Both the position numbers and the translations under genes were made by a program. The notes under the pieces were generated by a model that saw only the letters and a list, made by a program, of their open reading frames with translations, was not told the origin of the DNA and did not search any database. Positions 26,226 through 36,400 of a DNA stretch of 42,297 nucleotides are shown here, one piece after another. Location: positions 1 to 42,297 of the forward strand of contig CAIRXI010000116.1 in the NCBI GenBank assembly GCA_903882525.1. The letters are read 5' to 3'. Source of the DNA: an uncultured Pseudomonadota bacterium. Lineage in GTDB: Bacteria > Pseudomonadota > Gammaproteobacteria > Burkholderiales > Methylophilaceae. How positions within the stretch are numbered: the first letter of the stretch is position 1; each line of letters begins with the position of its first letter.

Positions 26226-26541
26226 ATCAGTCGACTTTGTTTGATTTTGTATTTAAAAATATTAACATCATTTTCGCACAATCGTAGTTAGCTCTGCTAG
26301 CTATTGTGTCGCTTAGACCTGTTATTTGGCAATATCTTTGGCCGAACTATGATGCAAGTTGTTTTTGTTAGTCCAAGTAACGTTATGCTCCATTGAGTGC
26401 TATTAACTAAACGCATACGCTGTAAGTGAAAGTTAGGAATAAAACCAACTTTTTCATTTATATCTTTTCGCTGATGGCATAGTTGCGCTACAATAGCGCC
26501 TTGTTTAAACGGCTGAGATTTATTTTAGCTGAACCCTACCT
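26226..26541. other. Intergenic region between the efflux operon and tRNA-Leu
   Basis: This 316-base AT-rich stretch has no ORF of note. It must hold the minus-strand promoter of the efflux operon and the plus-strand promoter of the tRNA. A candidate for the latter is at 26466-26494. No repeat or hairpin stands out. Confidence 0.5.
26466..26494 (+). promoter_or_regulatory. Candidate promoter of tRNA-Leu
   Basis: TTTCGC (26466-26471) and TACAAT (26489-26494) are 17 bases apart and end about 48 bases before the tRNA. The -10 box is good and the -35 box is poor. Confidence 0.42.
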
Positions 26542-26626
26542 GCGAGAGTGGCGGAATTGGTAGACGCACTGGATTTAGGTTCCAGCGCCGCAAGGCGTGA
26601 GAGTTCGAGTCTCTCCTTTCGCACCA
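26542..26626 (+). tRNA. tRNA-Leu (anticodon UAG), CCA encoded
   Basis: The acceptor arms GCGAGAG and CTTTCGC pair over seven bases with one G-T. The anticodon stem CTGGA/TCCAG closes the loop TTTAGGT, giving anticodon TAG at 26576-26578, which reads CUA codons and possibly other CUN codons. A long variable arm (class II) and a GAGAG/CTCTC T stem with TTCGAGT are present. CCA is encoded at 26624-26626. Confidence 0.97.
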
Positions 26627-26649
26627 AAGTTTTATAAACAATTAAAATC

Positions 26650-26680
26650 GCCCCGTGAATGTAAATTTCGGGGCTTTTTT
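26650..26680 (+). terminator. Intrinsic terminator after tRNA-Leu
   Basis: The stem GCCCCG (26650-26655) with CGGGGC (26669-26674) is followed by six T, 24 bases after the tRNA. Confidence 0.8.
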
Positions 26681-27077
26681 ATGCCTGTTAGGCTTAACTT
26701 CGCTGCTGACCAATTTACTTATTAATTAATAAGATATATCTGTATTTTCAATAAATTTTCAATAGTAAAATTTACTTGCTTGAATATCCTGATAGCAGAC
26801 ATACAAAATCTTCACTATCGACCCAAAGCGGTCATTGGGTATTTAGCACATCCTGAGCTATGCCTGATTGGATGGGGTTAGTAGAGATACAGCGAAAATA
26901 GCGAATGTCTTCAACTGGCCCATAACAGACTAACGCTCTACTAATCGCGCTACCTCTAAGCAGACGTCCGCAAAGAAAAGGGCTGGAATTTACTCCAGCC
27001 CTTCATCATTTTATTTCATCTAGGTCAACAGATAAGTAACCCCAACCTGTGGATATCAATTCATCAATCCTGCTTTT
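26681..27077. other. Non-coding stretch with a repeat-like segment
   Basis: This stretch of almost 400 bases lies between the tRNA terminator and the CobW-type gene. No ORF with codon structure is visible. It contains an inverted repeat at 26821-26840 (ACCCAA and TTGGGT) and, at its right end, the terminator of the minus-strand GTPase gene. The rest may be a decayed repeat. Confidence 0.45.
26972..27003 (-). terminator. Intrinsic terminator of the CobW-type gene
   Basis: The arms AAGGGCTGGA (26978-26987) and TCCAGCCCTT (26994-27003) pair perfectly over 10 bases with a 6-base loop. Read on the minus strand, a T-rich tract follows. It lies about 75 bases past the stop. Confidence 0.78.
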
Positions 27078-28109
27078 CTAAAATTGCATCAAGGCTTTTC
27101 TGATAGCTAGTTCATCTAAGCCTTTGCCGATAATCACGATGCGAGACTGCTTTGCTTCTTCATGCCAACCCTCAAGCGGGGTAGGAGGGTAAGGTGTAAA
27201 ATGAACAGCATGAATTGCGAGCGGGTCCGATTGATCTTCTGCGTATATGATGCCTTTAAGCCGCAGTAAGTCTTTGCCATAGTTTTGGCAAAACCAAAGT
27301 AAATGTGGCTTAAGTCGTGACCATTGTAGTGGGCTAGGCATGACCACAGTAAAACTCACAATGTCGTCATTGTGTACTTTTGTCACCTTTGTTAAGGTGG
27401 AATTAGACGATTTTCTAGGTGCACGGAGCCAGCGCAATGGTGAGGCTCGTTTTGTGGCGAAATCAAATAAACCGATATCAATCACGAGCGCAGGGTCTAG
27501 ATTGCCTTGGGTGATGCAGTGCTGAGTTGCACCGGGGTTAATGGCGCTGAGTTTTTGTTGTAACTGGCTAATTTGATCGGGGCTAGCTAGGTCAGTTTTG
27601 GTTAGCAGCAACACATCTGCAACGGCTGCCTGTTTTAAAGCCTCTATATTCTCATCTAGTTGTTGCAAGCCATAAATACTGTCTATGGTGACCACGACCG
27701 CATCCAGTCGGTAGGTGGATTCAATCACTGGCTCGTTCATGAGGTTAGCCAGTATGGGGCCAGGGTCGGCCATGCCGGTGGTTTCAATAATTAGGCGTTT
27801 AAATTCTGGTATGGCTTTTAGTGCGCGCTTAAAAAACAAGTCGCGCATGGTGTCTGCCAATTCATTTTTTAAGCTACAACATAGGCAACCAGAACTCAGC
27901 AATACCGTATTATCTGCGATATGCTCACTTTCAATATTTTGCGCTAAATTGCTTTGAGCAAAAATTTGATCCAGACCGGCATCGCCTAGCTCATTAATAA
28001 TGATTGCAGTGTCATGCAGCGCTGGTTGGTGCAGTAGTTTATTCAGTAGGGTAGTTTTGCCACTGCCTAAGAATCCAGTGAGCAGGGTGACGGGTATGCG
28101 TTGATCCAT
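27078..28109 (-). CDS. CobW/COG0523-family GTPase (metal chaperone type)
   Basis: This protein of 343 residues has Walker A GFLGSGKTT at residues 12-20. The metal-binding GCLCC motif lies at 74-78, an ETTGMADPGPI switch region follows, and the guanine-specificity LTKTDL comes next. The C-terminal CobW domain ends with RIVIIGKGLDELAIRKAL. COG0523 GTPases deliver zinc, cobalt or other metals to client proteins. No cobalamin genes or clear Zur box are near, so the metal is open. It is divergent from the RNase II-like gene and only a tRNA separates it from the metal efflux operon. Annotation as a cobalamin protein would be unjustified. Confidence 0.9.
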   Translation of the reverse strand: MDQRIPVTLLTGFLGSGKTTLLNKLLHQPALHDTAIIINELGDAGLDQIFAQSNLAQNIESEHIADNTVLLSSGCLCCSLKNELADTMRDLFFKRALKAIPEFKRLIIETTGMADPGPILANLMNEPVIESTYRLDAVVVTIDSIYGLQQLDENIEALKQAAVADVLLLTKTDLASPDQISQLQQKLSAINPGATQHCITQGNLDPALVIDIGLFDFATKRASPLRWLRAPRKSSNSTLTKVTKVHNDDIVSFTVVMPSPLQWSRLKPHLLWFCQNYGKDLLRLKGIIYAEDQSDPLAIHAVHFTPYPPTPLEGWHEEAKQSRIVIIGKGLDELAIRKALMQF

Positions 28110-28174
28110 TTTTTAGCTAGTTTTTAGTAATAGGTGAATGATTGGTTGTATGAAATTCAATATGTCGCTTTAAG

Positions 28175-28203
28175 TTCAGGTGATGGGTATGGACTGGTAT
28201 AAT
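28175..28203 (+). promoter_or_regulatory. Candidate extended -10 promoter of the RNase II-like operon
   Basis: A perfect TATAAT (28198-28203) preceded by TGG forms an extended -10. TTCAGG lies 17 bases upstream. This would give a leader of about 110 bases before the ATG at 28321. Confidence 0.55.
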
Positions 28204-28320
28204 GCCAAGTAGTTTTGTATGCACAGCGTTAAAAACAAAAAAAAGCACCCTAACATTTCCATTAGCTTACATCAGTAGACTAAACCAATCGATCATACCA
28301 ATAGAAATTAGAACTGAACA

Positions 28321-30219
28321 ATGAACGTATTTTTTGAAGAAGATGGCAATTTCAAACTTGCCTCTATCATGACTGAAACACAGGGTTCTATGCAAATAGA
28401 ATCTGCCAGTGGCAAGCGAAGCAAAATTAAAACGAGCAGCGTGCTAATGCGCTTTGAATTGCCTTTGGCGGGCTTTATGGAAGCCGCTAATGCAGAAGCC
28501 GCGAGCTTGGAGGTGGACTTTTTATGGGAATGTTGTGGCGAGCCTGAATTTGGATTTGAAGCGTTCGCCGCCGACTACTACGGTAGAAAACCTACACCTA
28601 TTGAAGCCGCAGCTATCGCTATTAAGTTGCATAGCGCGCCAGTGTACTTTAATCGTAAAGGCAAAGGCCATTACAAAGCAGCCCCAGCTGAAATCCTGAA
28701 GGCTGCGTTGGCAGGACTTGAGAAAAAGCGATTATTGGCAGAAAAAATGGCTGGTTATGTGCTGCAGTTAAAAGCCTTGGACGTGCCGGATGAACTGAAG
28801 TCCAAGCTTGATATGCTTTTATACGAGCCTGACAAAAATTCCATGGAATACAAAACGCTAGAGACAGCGGCCAACGAACTGCACCTCACTCAACTTAAAT
28901 TACTGCAGGCATGTGGTGCTATTCCTTCAGCTCAGGATTATCATCTAGGCGCATTTTTGCGTGAACACTTTACCAAGGGTACGGAGTTTCTTTCTGAGAC
29001 AGTCATAGAGCCGTTTGAAGAGTTACCGTTGGCCGATGCTGTGGCTTTTAGCATTGATGACAGTACGACCACCGAAATTGACGATGCTTTTTCTATTACG
29101 CAATTGCCAAATGGCATTACGCGTGTCGGCATTCATATTGCTGCGCCTGCCCTAGGCATTACGCCAGATAGCCCGTTGGACAAAGAGGTGATGCAGCGCT
29201 TATCTACTGTATATATGCCAGGCCATAAAATTACCATGTTGCCAGAAGCGGCAATCAGACCCTTTAGCTTGGACGCGGGCGAGATTAAGCCGGTGTTATC
29301 GTTATACCTTCATGTGAACGCTGATTTAGTTATTACTCAGCGCGATACTAAAGTAGAGCGCATGCAGATTGCAGACAATCTGCGCCATGACACTTTAGAG
29401 CCGTTTTTTAATGAAACGACTTTGGATGCCGACAGTGGGCATCCCTACTGGGCTACCCTATTGTATTTGTTTAAGTTGGCTGAATCTCTAGAAAAATTGC
29501 GCGGTAAGTATGACCCGACCAAACCGCCGCAGATTGACTACAACTTTTATGTCAATGATGGCAAAGTTAGCATTGTAGGTCGCCATCGTGGTTCGCCTAT
29601 GGATAAGCTAGTGGCGGAGTTGATGATAGAAGCTAACAATCAATGGGGGGCCCTTTTGGCCACCCATGAAGTGCCAGGTATTTATCGCGCCCAATCTGGT
29701 GGAAAAGTCTATATGACTACGCGTGCCGAGCCTCACCAAGGTTTGGGTGTAGCGCAGTATGCTTGGAGTACATCGCCGTTGCGTCGCGCTGTAGACTTGA
29801 TTAATCAACGCCAGATTATTAGCGTGGCGCAAAATATAGCGCCTGCATACCCGCCAAACAGTGAAGCATTGACTACGCATATGCGTAACTTTGAGCTCAC
29901 CTTTCAGGCTTATAGTGAGTTTCAGTCGCGCATGGAACGTTATTGCTGTTTACAGTATTTAATTCAGGAAGATGCGCAAATAGTTCATGCCACGGTATGG
30001 CGTGAAAATTTGGTGCGCTTGGATGATTTACCTTACATGACTAAAGTCTATGGTTTGCCTGAGCTCAAGTCTGGCACTCGCGTTAGCTTGCAAATACAGG
30101 AAGTCGATACATTGTTAATTGAGTTACGCACTAAATTCATTGAGGTATTAGATGAGGCAGTTGCCACGGTAGCTGAAACGATTATTGATGATAACGAAAA
30201 CGCAGAGGTGGTTGCCTAG
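28321..30219 (+). CDS. RNase II/RNB-family 3'-5' exoribonuclease
   Basis: This protein of 632 residues is built around an RNB domain. Its active-site block IDDSTTTEIDDAF has acidic residues D246, E252, D254 and D255. Later blocks are RIGHIAAPALGI-like (VGIHIAAPALGITP), VYMPGHKITMLPE and the RNA-contact AQYAWSTSPLRRAVDLINQRQ. The first 190 residues form winged-helix and cold-shock-like parts. The family degrades RNA processively from the 3' end. The second of the usual four aspartates is a glutamate here, as in some RNB relatives. No full S1 domain is obvious at the C terminus, so RNase R is unlikely. It overlaps the next gene by one base (TAGTG). Confidence 0.88.
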   Translation: MNVFFEEDGNFKLASIMTETQGSMQIESASGKRSKIKTSSVLMRFELPLAGFMEAANAEAASLEVDFLWECCGEPEFGFEAFAADYYGRKPTPIEAAAIAIKLHSAPVYFNRKGKGHYKAAPAEILKAALAGLEKKRLLAEKMAGYVLQLKALDVPDELKSKLDMLLYEPDKNSMEYKTLETAANELHLTQLKLLQACGAIPSAQDYHLGAFLREHFTKGTEFLSETVIEPFEELPLADAVAFSIDDSTTTEIDDAFSITQLPNGITRVGIHIAAPALGITPDSPLDKEVMQRLSTVYMPGHKITMLPEAAIRPFSLDAGEIKPVLSLYLHVNADLVITQRDTKVERMQIADNLRHDTLEPFFNETTLDADSGHPYWATLLYLFKLAESLEKLRGKYDPTKPPQIDYNFYVNDGKVSIVGRHRGSPMDKLVAELMIEANNQWGALLATHEVPGIYRAQSGGKVYMTTRAEPHQGLGVAQYAWSTSPLRRAVDLINQRQIISVAQNIAPAYPPNSEALTTHMRNFELTFQAYSEFQSRMERYCCLQYLIQEDAQIVHATVWRENLVRLDDLPYMTKVYGLPELKSGTRVSLQIQEVDTLLIELRTKFIEVLDEAVATVAETIIDDNENAEVVA

Positions 30220-31019
30220 TGTTTCGCGTAGCAAAGCATCTGATGCGTGGACTTGGGGCCCTTGATGAATCAGTGGATGTGAGTGAGACTGATGGTGTGC
30301 GCGCTTTGCATTTAGGCTCGGTCACCATACAAAGCGCAATGCGGATTCGTGAGCCGTTTTCACTGGAGCTCACCTACACCCGTGCCATCATGTGTTTTCT
30401 TCTATTCAAACCTATGATTAAAAATGTGCTTGCAATAGGCTTGGGTGGTGGCTCTCTCGCTAAGTATATGCATGCATATTGCCGTGATATTCAAAGTATT
30501 GTCATTGAGCTGAATCCAAAAATTATTCAAATTGCACATAACCAATTTTACCTACCAGAAAATGATGAACGTTTAGAGGTCATTGAAGGTGATGGTTTAG
30601 TCTATTTGGCCGAGCATGCTGACGTGGCCGAAGTCTTGTTGATTGATGCTTTTGATAGCAACGGCATCCCGCCTAATTTTTGTAGCCAAGATTTTTTTGA
30701 TCAATGCGCCACAACGCTCATGGATGACGGTATCTTGGTGATTAATTTATGGGGTAGTGATAAGAAGTATGATGTGTATCTGCAGCGGATAGAGCAGAGT
30801 TTTGATGGCAGGGTGTTAATATTACCAACTGGCAAGCCTGGCAATATTGCTGTCTTTGCTTTTAAGCGTGAACCTATCGATCTGCGTTTAGCGAGCCTGC
30901 GTGAGCGCGCTAAATTACTAGAAAAAACGCATAAAGTTGAGTTTTTGCAATTTGTAGAAAAATTAGCAGAACATAATTCCAGTACCAACAACCGAATTTT
31001 TATGAAAAGCGATAGCTAA
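30219..31019 (+). CDS. Spermidine-synthase-like SAM-fold protein
   Basis: This protein of 266 residues has the spermidine-synthase fold: VLAIGLGGGSLAKYM (SAM loop), IVIELNPKIIQIA and LLIDAFDSNGIPPNF. The usual SpeE GGGDG and catalytic DSTDP-like segments are altered. True aminopropyltransferase activity is therefore doubtful and a methyltransferase or other role is possible. No SAM decarboxylase gene is near. It starts at GTG 30219, overlapping the RNase stop by one base, and the RlmL-like gene begins 3 bases after it. The context suggests a link to RNA metabolism. Confidence 0.8.
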   Translation: MFRVAKHLMRGLGALDESVDVSETDGVRALHLGSVTIQSAMRIREPFSLELTYTRAIMCFLLFKPMIKNVLAIGLGGGSLAKYMHAYCRDIQSIVIELNPKIIQIAHNQFYLPENDERLEVIEGDGLVYLAEHADVAEVLLIDAFDSNGIPPNFCSQDFFDQCATTLMDDGILVINLWGSDKKYDVYLQRIEQSFDGRVLILPTGKPGNIAVFAFKREPIDLRLASLRERAKLLEKTHKVEFLQFVEKLAEHNSSTNNRIFMKSDS

Positions 31020-31022
31020 GCT

Positions 31023-32180
31023 ATGAACCAAAACCAAGCGCCTAACCGATACTTTGCAACCTGTCCACGGGGCCTAGAGCAACTGCTTGCAGATGAACTT
31101 TTGCAGGTGAATGCCAAAGCCATTAAGACTACTGACGGCGGAGCGAGTTTTGATGGCGATTGGTCGGTTTGTTATGCCGCTAATTTGCATTCACGCATTG
31201 CCACCCGCATTCTATGGCAAGTTTCACGCGGAAAATACTTGAACGAAGAAGACTTATTCGAAGCTGCTTATAAGCTGAATTGGCCTCAATGGTTTGATGT
31301 TAAACATGACTTTATGGTGAAAGTGACCGGCGTTAAATGTCCGCTAAAAAGCTTAGAATTTGCTACTTTAAAAATTAAAGATGCGGTGTGCGATAAATTT
31401 AGACTAAGCGTGGGTAGTCGTCCTTATATTGATACGAAAAACCCAGCCGTGCGTATTCATGCTTATTTGGCTGCTGAAGAATACCAGTTTTACTTAGATA
31501 CTTCCGGGGCAGCTTTGTTTCAGCGTGGTAACCGTGGCGCCAGCATAGAAGCCCCTTTGCGTGAAAACTTGGCCGCTGGTATTTTAAAATTGTCTGGCTG
31601 GCAGGTGGGCACCCCATTACTAGACCCGATGTGCGGTAGCGGTACTTTTTTATTAGAGGCAGCCATGGTTGCGCTTGATATGGCGCCAGGTTACAAAAGA
31701 AGTTTCGGCTTTGAAACCTTAAATAATTTTGAGCCTACTACTTGGTCTAAGTTAAAAAATATGGCGGCGAGCAAGGTTAAGCCAGTGACGTTTCAAAAGA
31801 TATATGGCTCAGATATTGATTTGCGCGCAGTACGCATTGCTAAGAAAAATCTGGAAGATGCTGGCCTGTTGGCTGCAGTGCAATTATCGCAGCAAGATAT
31901 TGTCAATTTGTTGCCACCGGCTGAATCAGGTGTGATGGTCGCCAATCCTCCATACGGTGTGCGTATTGGTGAAGATGAAGAGTTAACGCAGCTTTATCCC
32001 AAAATCGGCGAGTCTCTTAAGCGTAAATTTGCTGGCTGGAATACGTATTTCCTAACCAATGATCTGCGTATGCCAAAATTAATGCGCCTCACTCCAAGCA
32101 AGCGCACGCCTTTATATAACGGACCTTTGGAATGCCGGTTGTTTGAAATTAAAATGGTGGCGGGCAGCAATCGCAAATAG
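31023..32180 (+). CDS. THUMP-domain class I rRNA methyltransferase, RlmL-type
   Basis: This protein of 385 residues begins YFATCPRGLEQLLADEL, the THUMP-containing RNA-binding part typical of RlmL. LLDPMCGSGTFLLEAAM is the SAM loop and VMVANPPYGVRI is the catalytic block, with NPPYG at 308-312. It corresponds to the N-terminal half of Escherichia coli RlmKL, which makes m2G2445 in 23S rRNA. The RlmK half is absent here. This separate form is common outside the enterics. It follows the spermidine-synthase-like gene by 3 bases. The exact target base is inferred from the family. Confidence 0.88.
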   Translation: MNQNQAPNRYFATCPRGLEQLLADELLQVNAKAIKTTDGGASFDGDWSVCYAANLHSRIATRILWQVSRGKYLNEEDLFEAAYKLNWPQWFDVKHDFMVKVTGVKCPLKSLEFATLKIKDAVCDKFRLSVGSRPYIDTKNPAVRIHAYLAAEEYQFYLDTSGAALFQRGNRGASIEAPLRENLAAGILKLSGWQVGTPLLDPMCGSGTFLLEAAMVALDMAPGYKRSFGFETLNNFEPTTWSKLKNMAASKVKPVTFQKIYGSDIDLRAVRIAKKNLEDAGLLAAVQLSQQDIVNLLPPAESGVMVANPPYGVRIGEDEELTQLYPKIGESLKRKFAGWNTYFLTNDLRMPKLMRLTPSKRTPLYNGPLECRLFEIKMVAGSNRK

Positions 32181-32198
32181 CTTTAACTAGGGAACCGC

Positions 32199-32570
32199 AT
32201 GACTGATCCGAATGTGAGTATTGATTCATTAGGGCAACTCAATCAGAAGCTGCAGCAGTTTGTTGAAGCGCGCGATTGGGAGCAGTTTCACTCGCCTAAA
32301 AATTTAGCGATGGCGATGATAGTTGAAGCGGCTGAGTTAGTAGAGCATTTCCAATGGAGTACTGAGGATGAAAGCTATCTGCTGACTCCTGAGAAGCGTG
32401 AGCAAGTCAGTCATGAGATTGCAGACACTTTTGTGTACTTGCTTAGGTTGGCGCAAGTGCTGGAAATTGATTTGATTGATGCTGCGAATAAAAAAATAGC
32501 GCTGAATGCTTTGAAATACCCTGTAGACAGGGCGCGGGGAAAAAACAATAAATACACAGATTATCTATAA
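32199..32570 (+). CDS. MazG-like nucleotide pyrophosphohydrolase
   Basis: This 123-residue all-alpha protein carries the MazG-type metal site, AMIVEAAELVEHFQW, with the second acidic block HEIADTFVYLLRLAQ. Small members of this family hydrolyse non-canonical or excess NTPs or dNTPs to monophosphates. It ends an operon of RNA-related genes, 18 bases after the RlmL-like gene, and is followed by a terminator. The preferred nucleotide cannot be read from the sequence. Confidence 0.88.
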   Translation: MTDPNVSIDSLGQLNQKLQQFVEARDWEQFHSPKNLAMAMIVEAAELVEHFQWSTEDESYLLTPEKREQVSHEIADTFVYLLRLAQVLEIDLIDAANKKIALNALKYPVDRARGKNNKYTDYL

Positions 32571-32590
32571 AGCGGATATATAAAAAGCAA

Positions 32591-32627
32591 AAAAGCGCAT
32601 GACGTGTTAGACGTCATGCGCTTTTTT
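32591..32627. terminator. Bidirectional terminator between mazG-like gene and tpx
   Basis: Perfect 15-base arms (32591-32605 and 32611-32625) enclose a 5-base loop and have A and T runs on their outer sides. It can stop the plus-strand operon and the minus-strand tpx gene. Confidence 0.9.
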
Positions 32628-32645
32628 ATTTGGGTTTGTAATCTA

Positions 32646-33152
32646 TTATTTAAGAACCGCTAATGCAGCATCGTAATTAGGCTCACTAGTGATTTCAGAT
32701 ACCAATTCGCTATGCAAAACATTATTATTTTCATCTAACACAATCACTGCGCGGGTAGTTAAGCCAGCTAAGCTAGTGGAGTTTATCGCTACGCCATAGC
32801 TCTGTGCAAAGCTAGGGGTATTGCGGAAGCTAGACAGGGAAACTACATTTTCAATGCCTTCTGCCGCGCAAAAGCGACTTTGTGCAAACGGCAAGTCGGC
32901 TGAAATGCATAGCACCACTGTGTTATTGAGGCTGGCAGCTTGTTTGTTGAAAGTGCGTACTGAAATCGCACAAGTTGGTGTATCAATACTTGGAAATATA
33001 TTCAGTATTTTGCGTTTGCCAGCAAAGTTAGCTAATGAGACGTCGGTTCTACTTTTGTCGGCAAGCGTGAAATCAGGTGCTACTTGACCTTTCTGTGGGA
33101 AGTTGCCGCCGATTTCTACTGGGCTACCTTTTAGTGTGACTGCGTTGCTCAT
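32646..33152 (-). CDS. tpx: Thiol peroxidase (Tpx, atypical 2-Cys peroxiredoxin)
   Basis: This protein of 168 residues is the full Tpx length. The peroxidatic cysteine is residue 61 in [14 protein letters not shown] and the resolving cysteine is residue 95 in SRFCAAEG. The C-terminal block [18 protein letters not shown] is also typical. It reduces lipid and hydrogen peroxides using thioredoxin. Its transcription starts in the gap shared with dnaE and ends at the bidirectional terminator. All key residues are present. Confidence 0.96.
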   Translation of the reverse strand: MSNAVTLKGSPVEIGGNFPQKGQVAPDFTLADKSRTDVSLANFAGKRKILNIFPSIDTPTCAISVRTFNKQAASLNNTVVLCISADLPFAQSRFCAAEGIENVVSLSSFRNTPSFAQSYGVAINSTSLAGLTTRAVIVLDENNNVLHSELVSEITSEPNYDAALAVLK

Positions 33153-33415
33153 GATATTTTCCTATTAAGTTTTGATGTGATATTGACTATGCGATCATCA
33201 TAAAACAAAAGTGTTTATTTTGCACCGCGCTTTTTGATATTTTACCTTATTATATGCCCTTGTTTTTGTAGGGGTTTTACCAAAAATTATGAATATTTAT
33301 TAAAATATAGTGCGGCTTACTACCATGGTTTTAACTAGTCAGTGCTACCGATATTAATCCATTATTGGGTAAAGTTTTACGCTCAAAATAGGCGCGTATA
33401 AGGTAAAATTGACAG

Positions 33416-36400
33416 ATGTCTGCAACCACGCCATCAGCTTTAAAGTCTCCGCATTTTGTGCACTTGCGCTGTCATAGTGAGTACTCCATTGTCGATGGTA
33501 TTGTACGTATTGACGACTATGTTAAGCATGCAGTAGACGATCAAATGCCAGCGCTGGCATTAACCGATTTGAGCAATTTGTTCGGTGCTATTAAGTTTTA
33601 TAAAGCCGCGCGTAGCAAGGGCGTTAAGCCGATTATTGGTTGTGATATCTGGTTGGAAAATACGTCTAATCGTGATCAACCTAGTCGCGCACTATTATTA
33701 TGTCAGTCCCATGCGGGATATTTACTACTTTGCCAGTTAATCAGCCGTGCCTACTTAAGTAACCAATATCGTGGCCGCGCTGAATTTAAGCGTGAGTGGT
33801 TTTCGGAATGTGGTACAGAGGGGCTGCTAATGCTCTCTGGTGCATTGGCCGGTGATGTGGGTCAAGCTTGTGGGCAGGAAAATTTAGACTTGGCGCTTAA
33901 ATTAGCGGCCGATTGGCAAGCTCTGTTCCCCGGACGTTTTTATATAGAAGTGCAGCGTGTAGGGTCAACCAATGGCAACGAAGAGGGCTATATCCAGCAA
34001 GCACGTCAGATTGCAAGCCAGCTAAAGCTCCCAATCGTCGCTACCCACCCAATTCAATTCACCACCCCTGATGACTTTAGGGCGCATGAAGCCCGTACCT
34101 GCATCTCTGAAGGTTATGTGCTTGCAGATACGCGCCGGCCAAAGTACTTTACTACTGAGCAGTATTTTAAAACGCAGGCTGAAATTACGCACTTGTTTGA
34201 TGACATGCCTGAGGCATTGGCTAATAGTGTAGAGATTGCGAAACGCTGTAACTTGGCGCTTACCTTAGGTAAAAACTATTTACCAAATTTCCCTACGCCT
34301 AATAACGAAAGTTTAAATGAGTATTTGGTGGATGCTGCGCGTATTGGATTAGTGCAACGCCTAGCCGTGCTTTATCCAGATGCGTCTGTGCGAGCTAATA
34401 AGCAGCAAAGTTACCACGACCGTTTGGATTTTGAAACCAAGGTTATTAACCAAATGGGTTTTGCAGGCTACTTCTTAATTGTGGCTGACTTTATTAACTG
34501 GGCTAAGCATAATGGGGTTCCGGTAGGACCAGGCCGTGGATCTGGTGCTGGATCGGTGGTCGCTTATAGCCTGGGTATTACCGATTTAGACCCGTTAGAA
34601 TATAACTTGCTGTTTGAACGATTTCTTAATCCAGATCGCGTTTCCATGCCCGACTTTGATATCGATTTCTGCCAAGAAGGGCGTGATCGTGTCATCGACT
34701 ATGTGAAGCAGAAGTATGGATTGGATGCAGTATCCCAAATTGCCACTTTTGGTACCATGGCAGCTAAAGCGGTGATACGTGATGTAGGCCGTGTGCTAGA
34801 TTTACCGTTCCACTTTGTGGATGGTATTAGCAAGTTGATTCCTATGGAGTTGGGCATTACGCTGACCGATGCTTTAGTTAAAGAGCCTCAACTTGCCGAG
34901 CGACGTGAAAATGAAGAAGAGTTGCGCGAGCTATTGGAACTAGCATTAAGGCTAGAAGGCTTAGTCCGAAATGTCGGTATGCATGCCGGTGGTGTATTGA
35001 TATCACCAGGAAAAATCTCAGACTTTTCACCGATTTATTGTCAACCCGATGGCGCCAGTCTAGTCAGTCAATACGATAAAGACGATGTGGAAGCCGTGGG
35101 CTTGGTCAAGTTTGACTTTTTGGGTCTCCGCACACTCACCATTTTAGAGTTAGCCTTAGTCAATGCTAATAAACAGCGCGCCGACAGCGACTTACCGCCA
35201 TTGTCTTTTGCGACTTTACCGTTAAATGATAAAGCCACTTTTCAGCTATTAAAAACCGCCAATACTACGGCTGTATTCCAGCTGGAATCACGCGGTATGA
35301 AAGACATGTTAAAGCAGGCCTTACCCGATTGCTTTGAAGATATTATTGCGCTGGTAGCGTTATACCGTCCTGGCCCGATGGATTTAATTCCAGATTACTG
35401 TAGACGTAAACACGGTAAACAGCGTGTGGAATACCCACATCCGCTCACAGAGGCTATTCTTAAAGAAACCTATGGCATTGCCGTTTATCAAGAGCAGGTC
35501 ATGCAGATTGCGCAGGTGGTAGCTGGGTATAGCTTGGGCGGTGCAGACTTGCTTCGCCGAGCGATGGGTAAGAAAAAGCAAGAGGAAATGGACGATCAGC
35601 GTAAGACCTTTACTGAGGGCGCGGTTAAAAACAATATGACCGAGCGTCAGGCCACCGAGTTATTTGACTTGTTGGAGAAGTTTGCTGGCTATGGTTTTAA
35701 TAAATCCCACGCCGCAGCCTATGCTATGGTTGCCTATCAAACTGCCTATTTAAAAGCGCATTATCCGGCGGCTTTCTTAGCCTCAACCATGTCGGCTGAT
35801 ATGAATAATACGGATAGTGTGCGCATTTTTTATGAGGACTGTGCACCCAATCAGATTGAGGTATTACCCCCTGATGTGAATCAGAGTGAATTTAAATTTA
35901 AGCCGGTGAATAAAAGCCAGATTTTGTATGGATTGGGTGCAGTAAAAGGTACTGGTGCCGCTGCGATTGAAGTAATCTTACAGGCACGCGCTAAAGACGG
36001 CCCATTTAAAGACTTGTTTGATTTCTGCAACCGTTTGGATTTGCGTAAAGTGAATCGCCGTGTGGTTGAATCTTTAATACGAGCAGGGGCTTTTGATCAG
36101 GTTAGTCAAGATCAAACGCCACCTAATCGCAATGCTTTGTTAGCTGGTGTTGCCATGGCGATGGCTGCAGCTGAACAAAACAATGCTAATAGTAATCAGG
36201 ACAGTTTGTTTGGTGAAGCTGTTGATAATGCAGTCAATGTATTGCCAAGCGTTCCAGCATGGACTGAGCAGCAGCGTCTACAAGAAGAAAAAGCTGCACT
36301 TGGCTTCTTTTTTAGCGGACATCCTTACTGGGCCTATCAAAAAGATCTTAGCCAATTTGTCAGTACAACCTTAGCTAATTTGGCACCGAAAGAACAGCCA

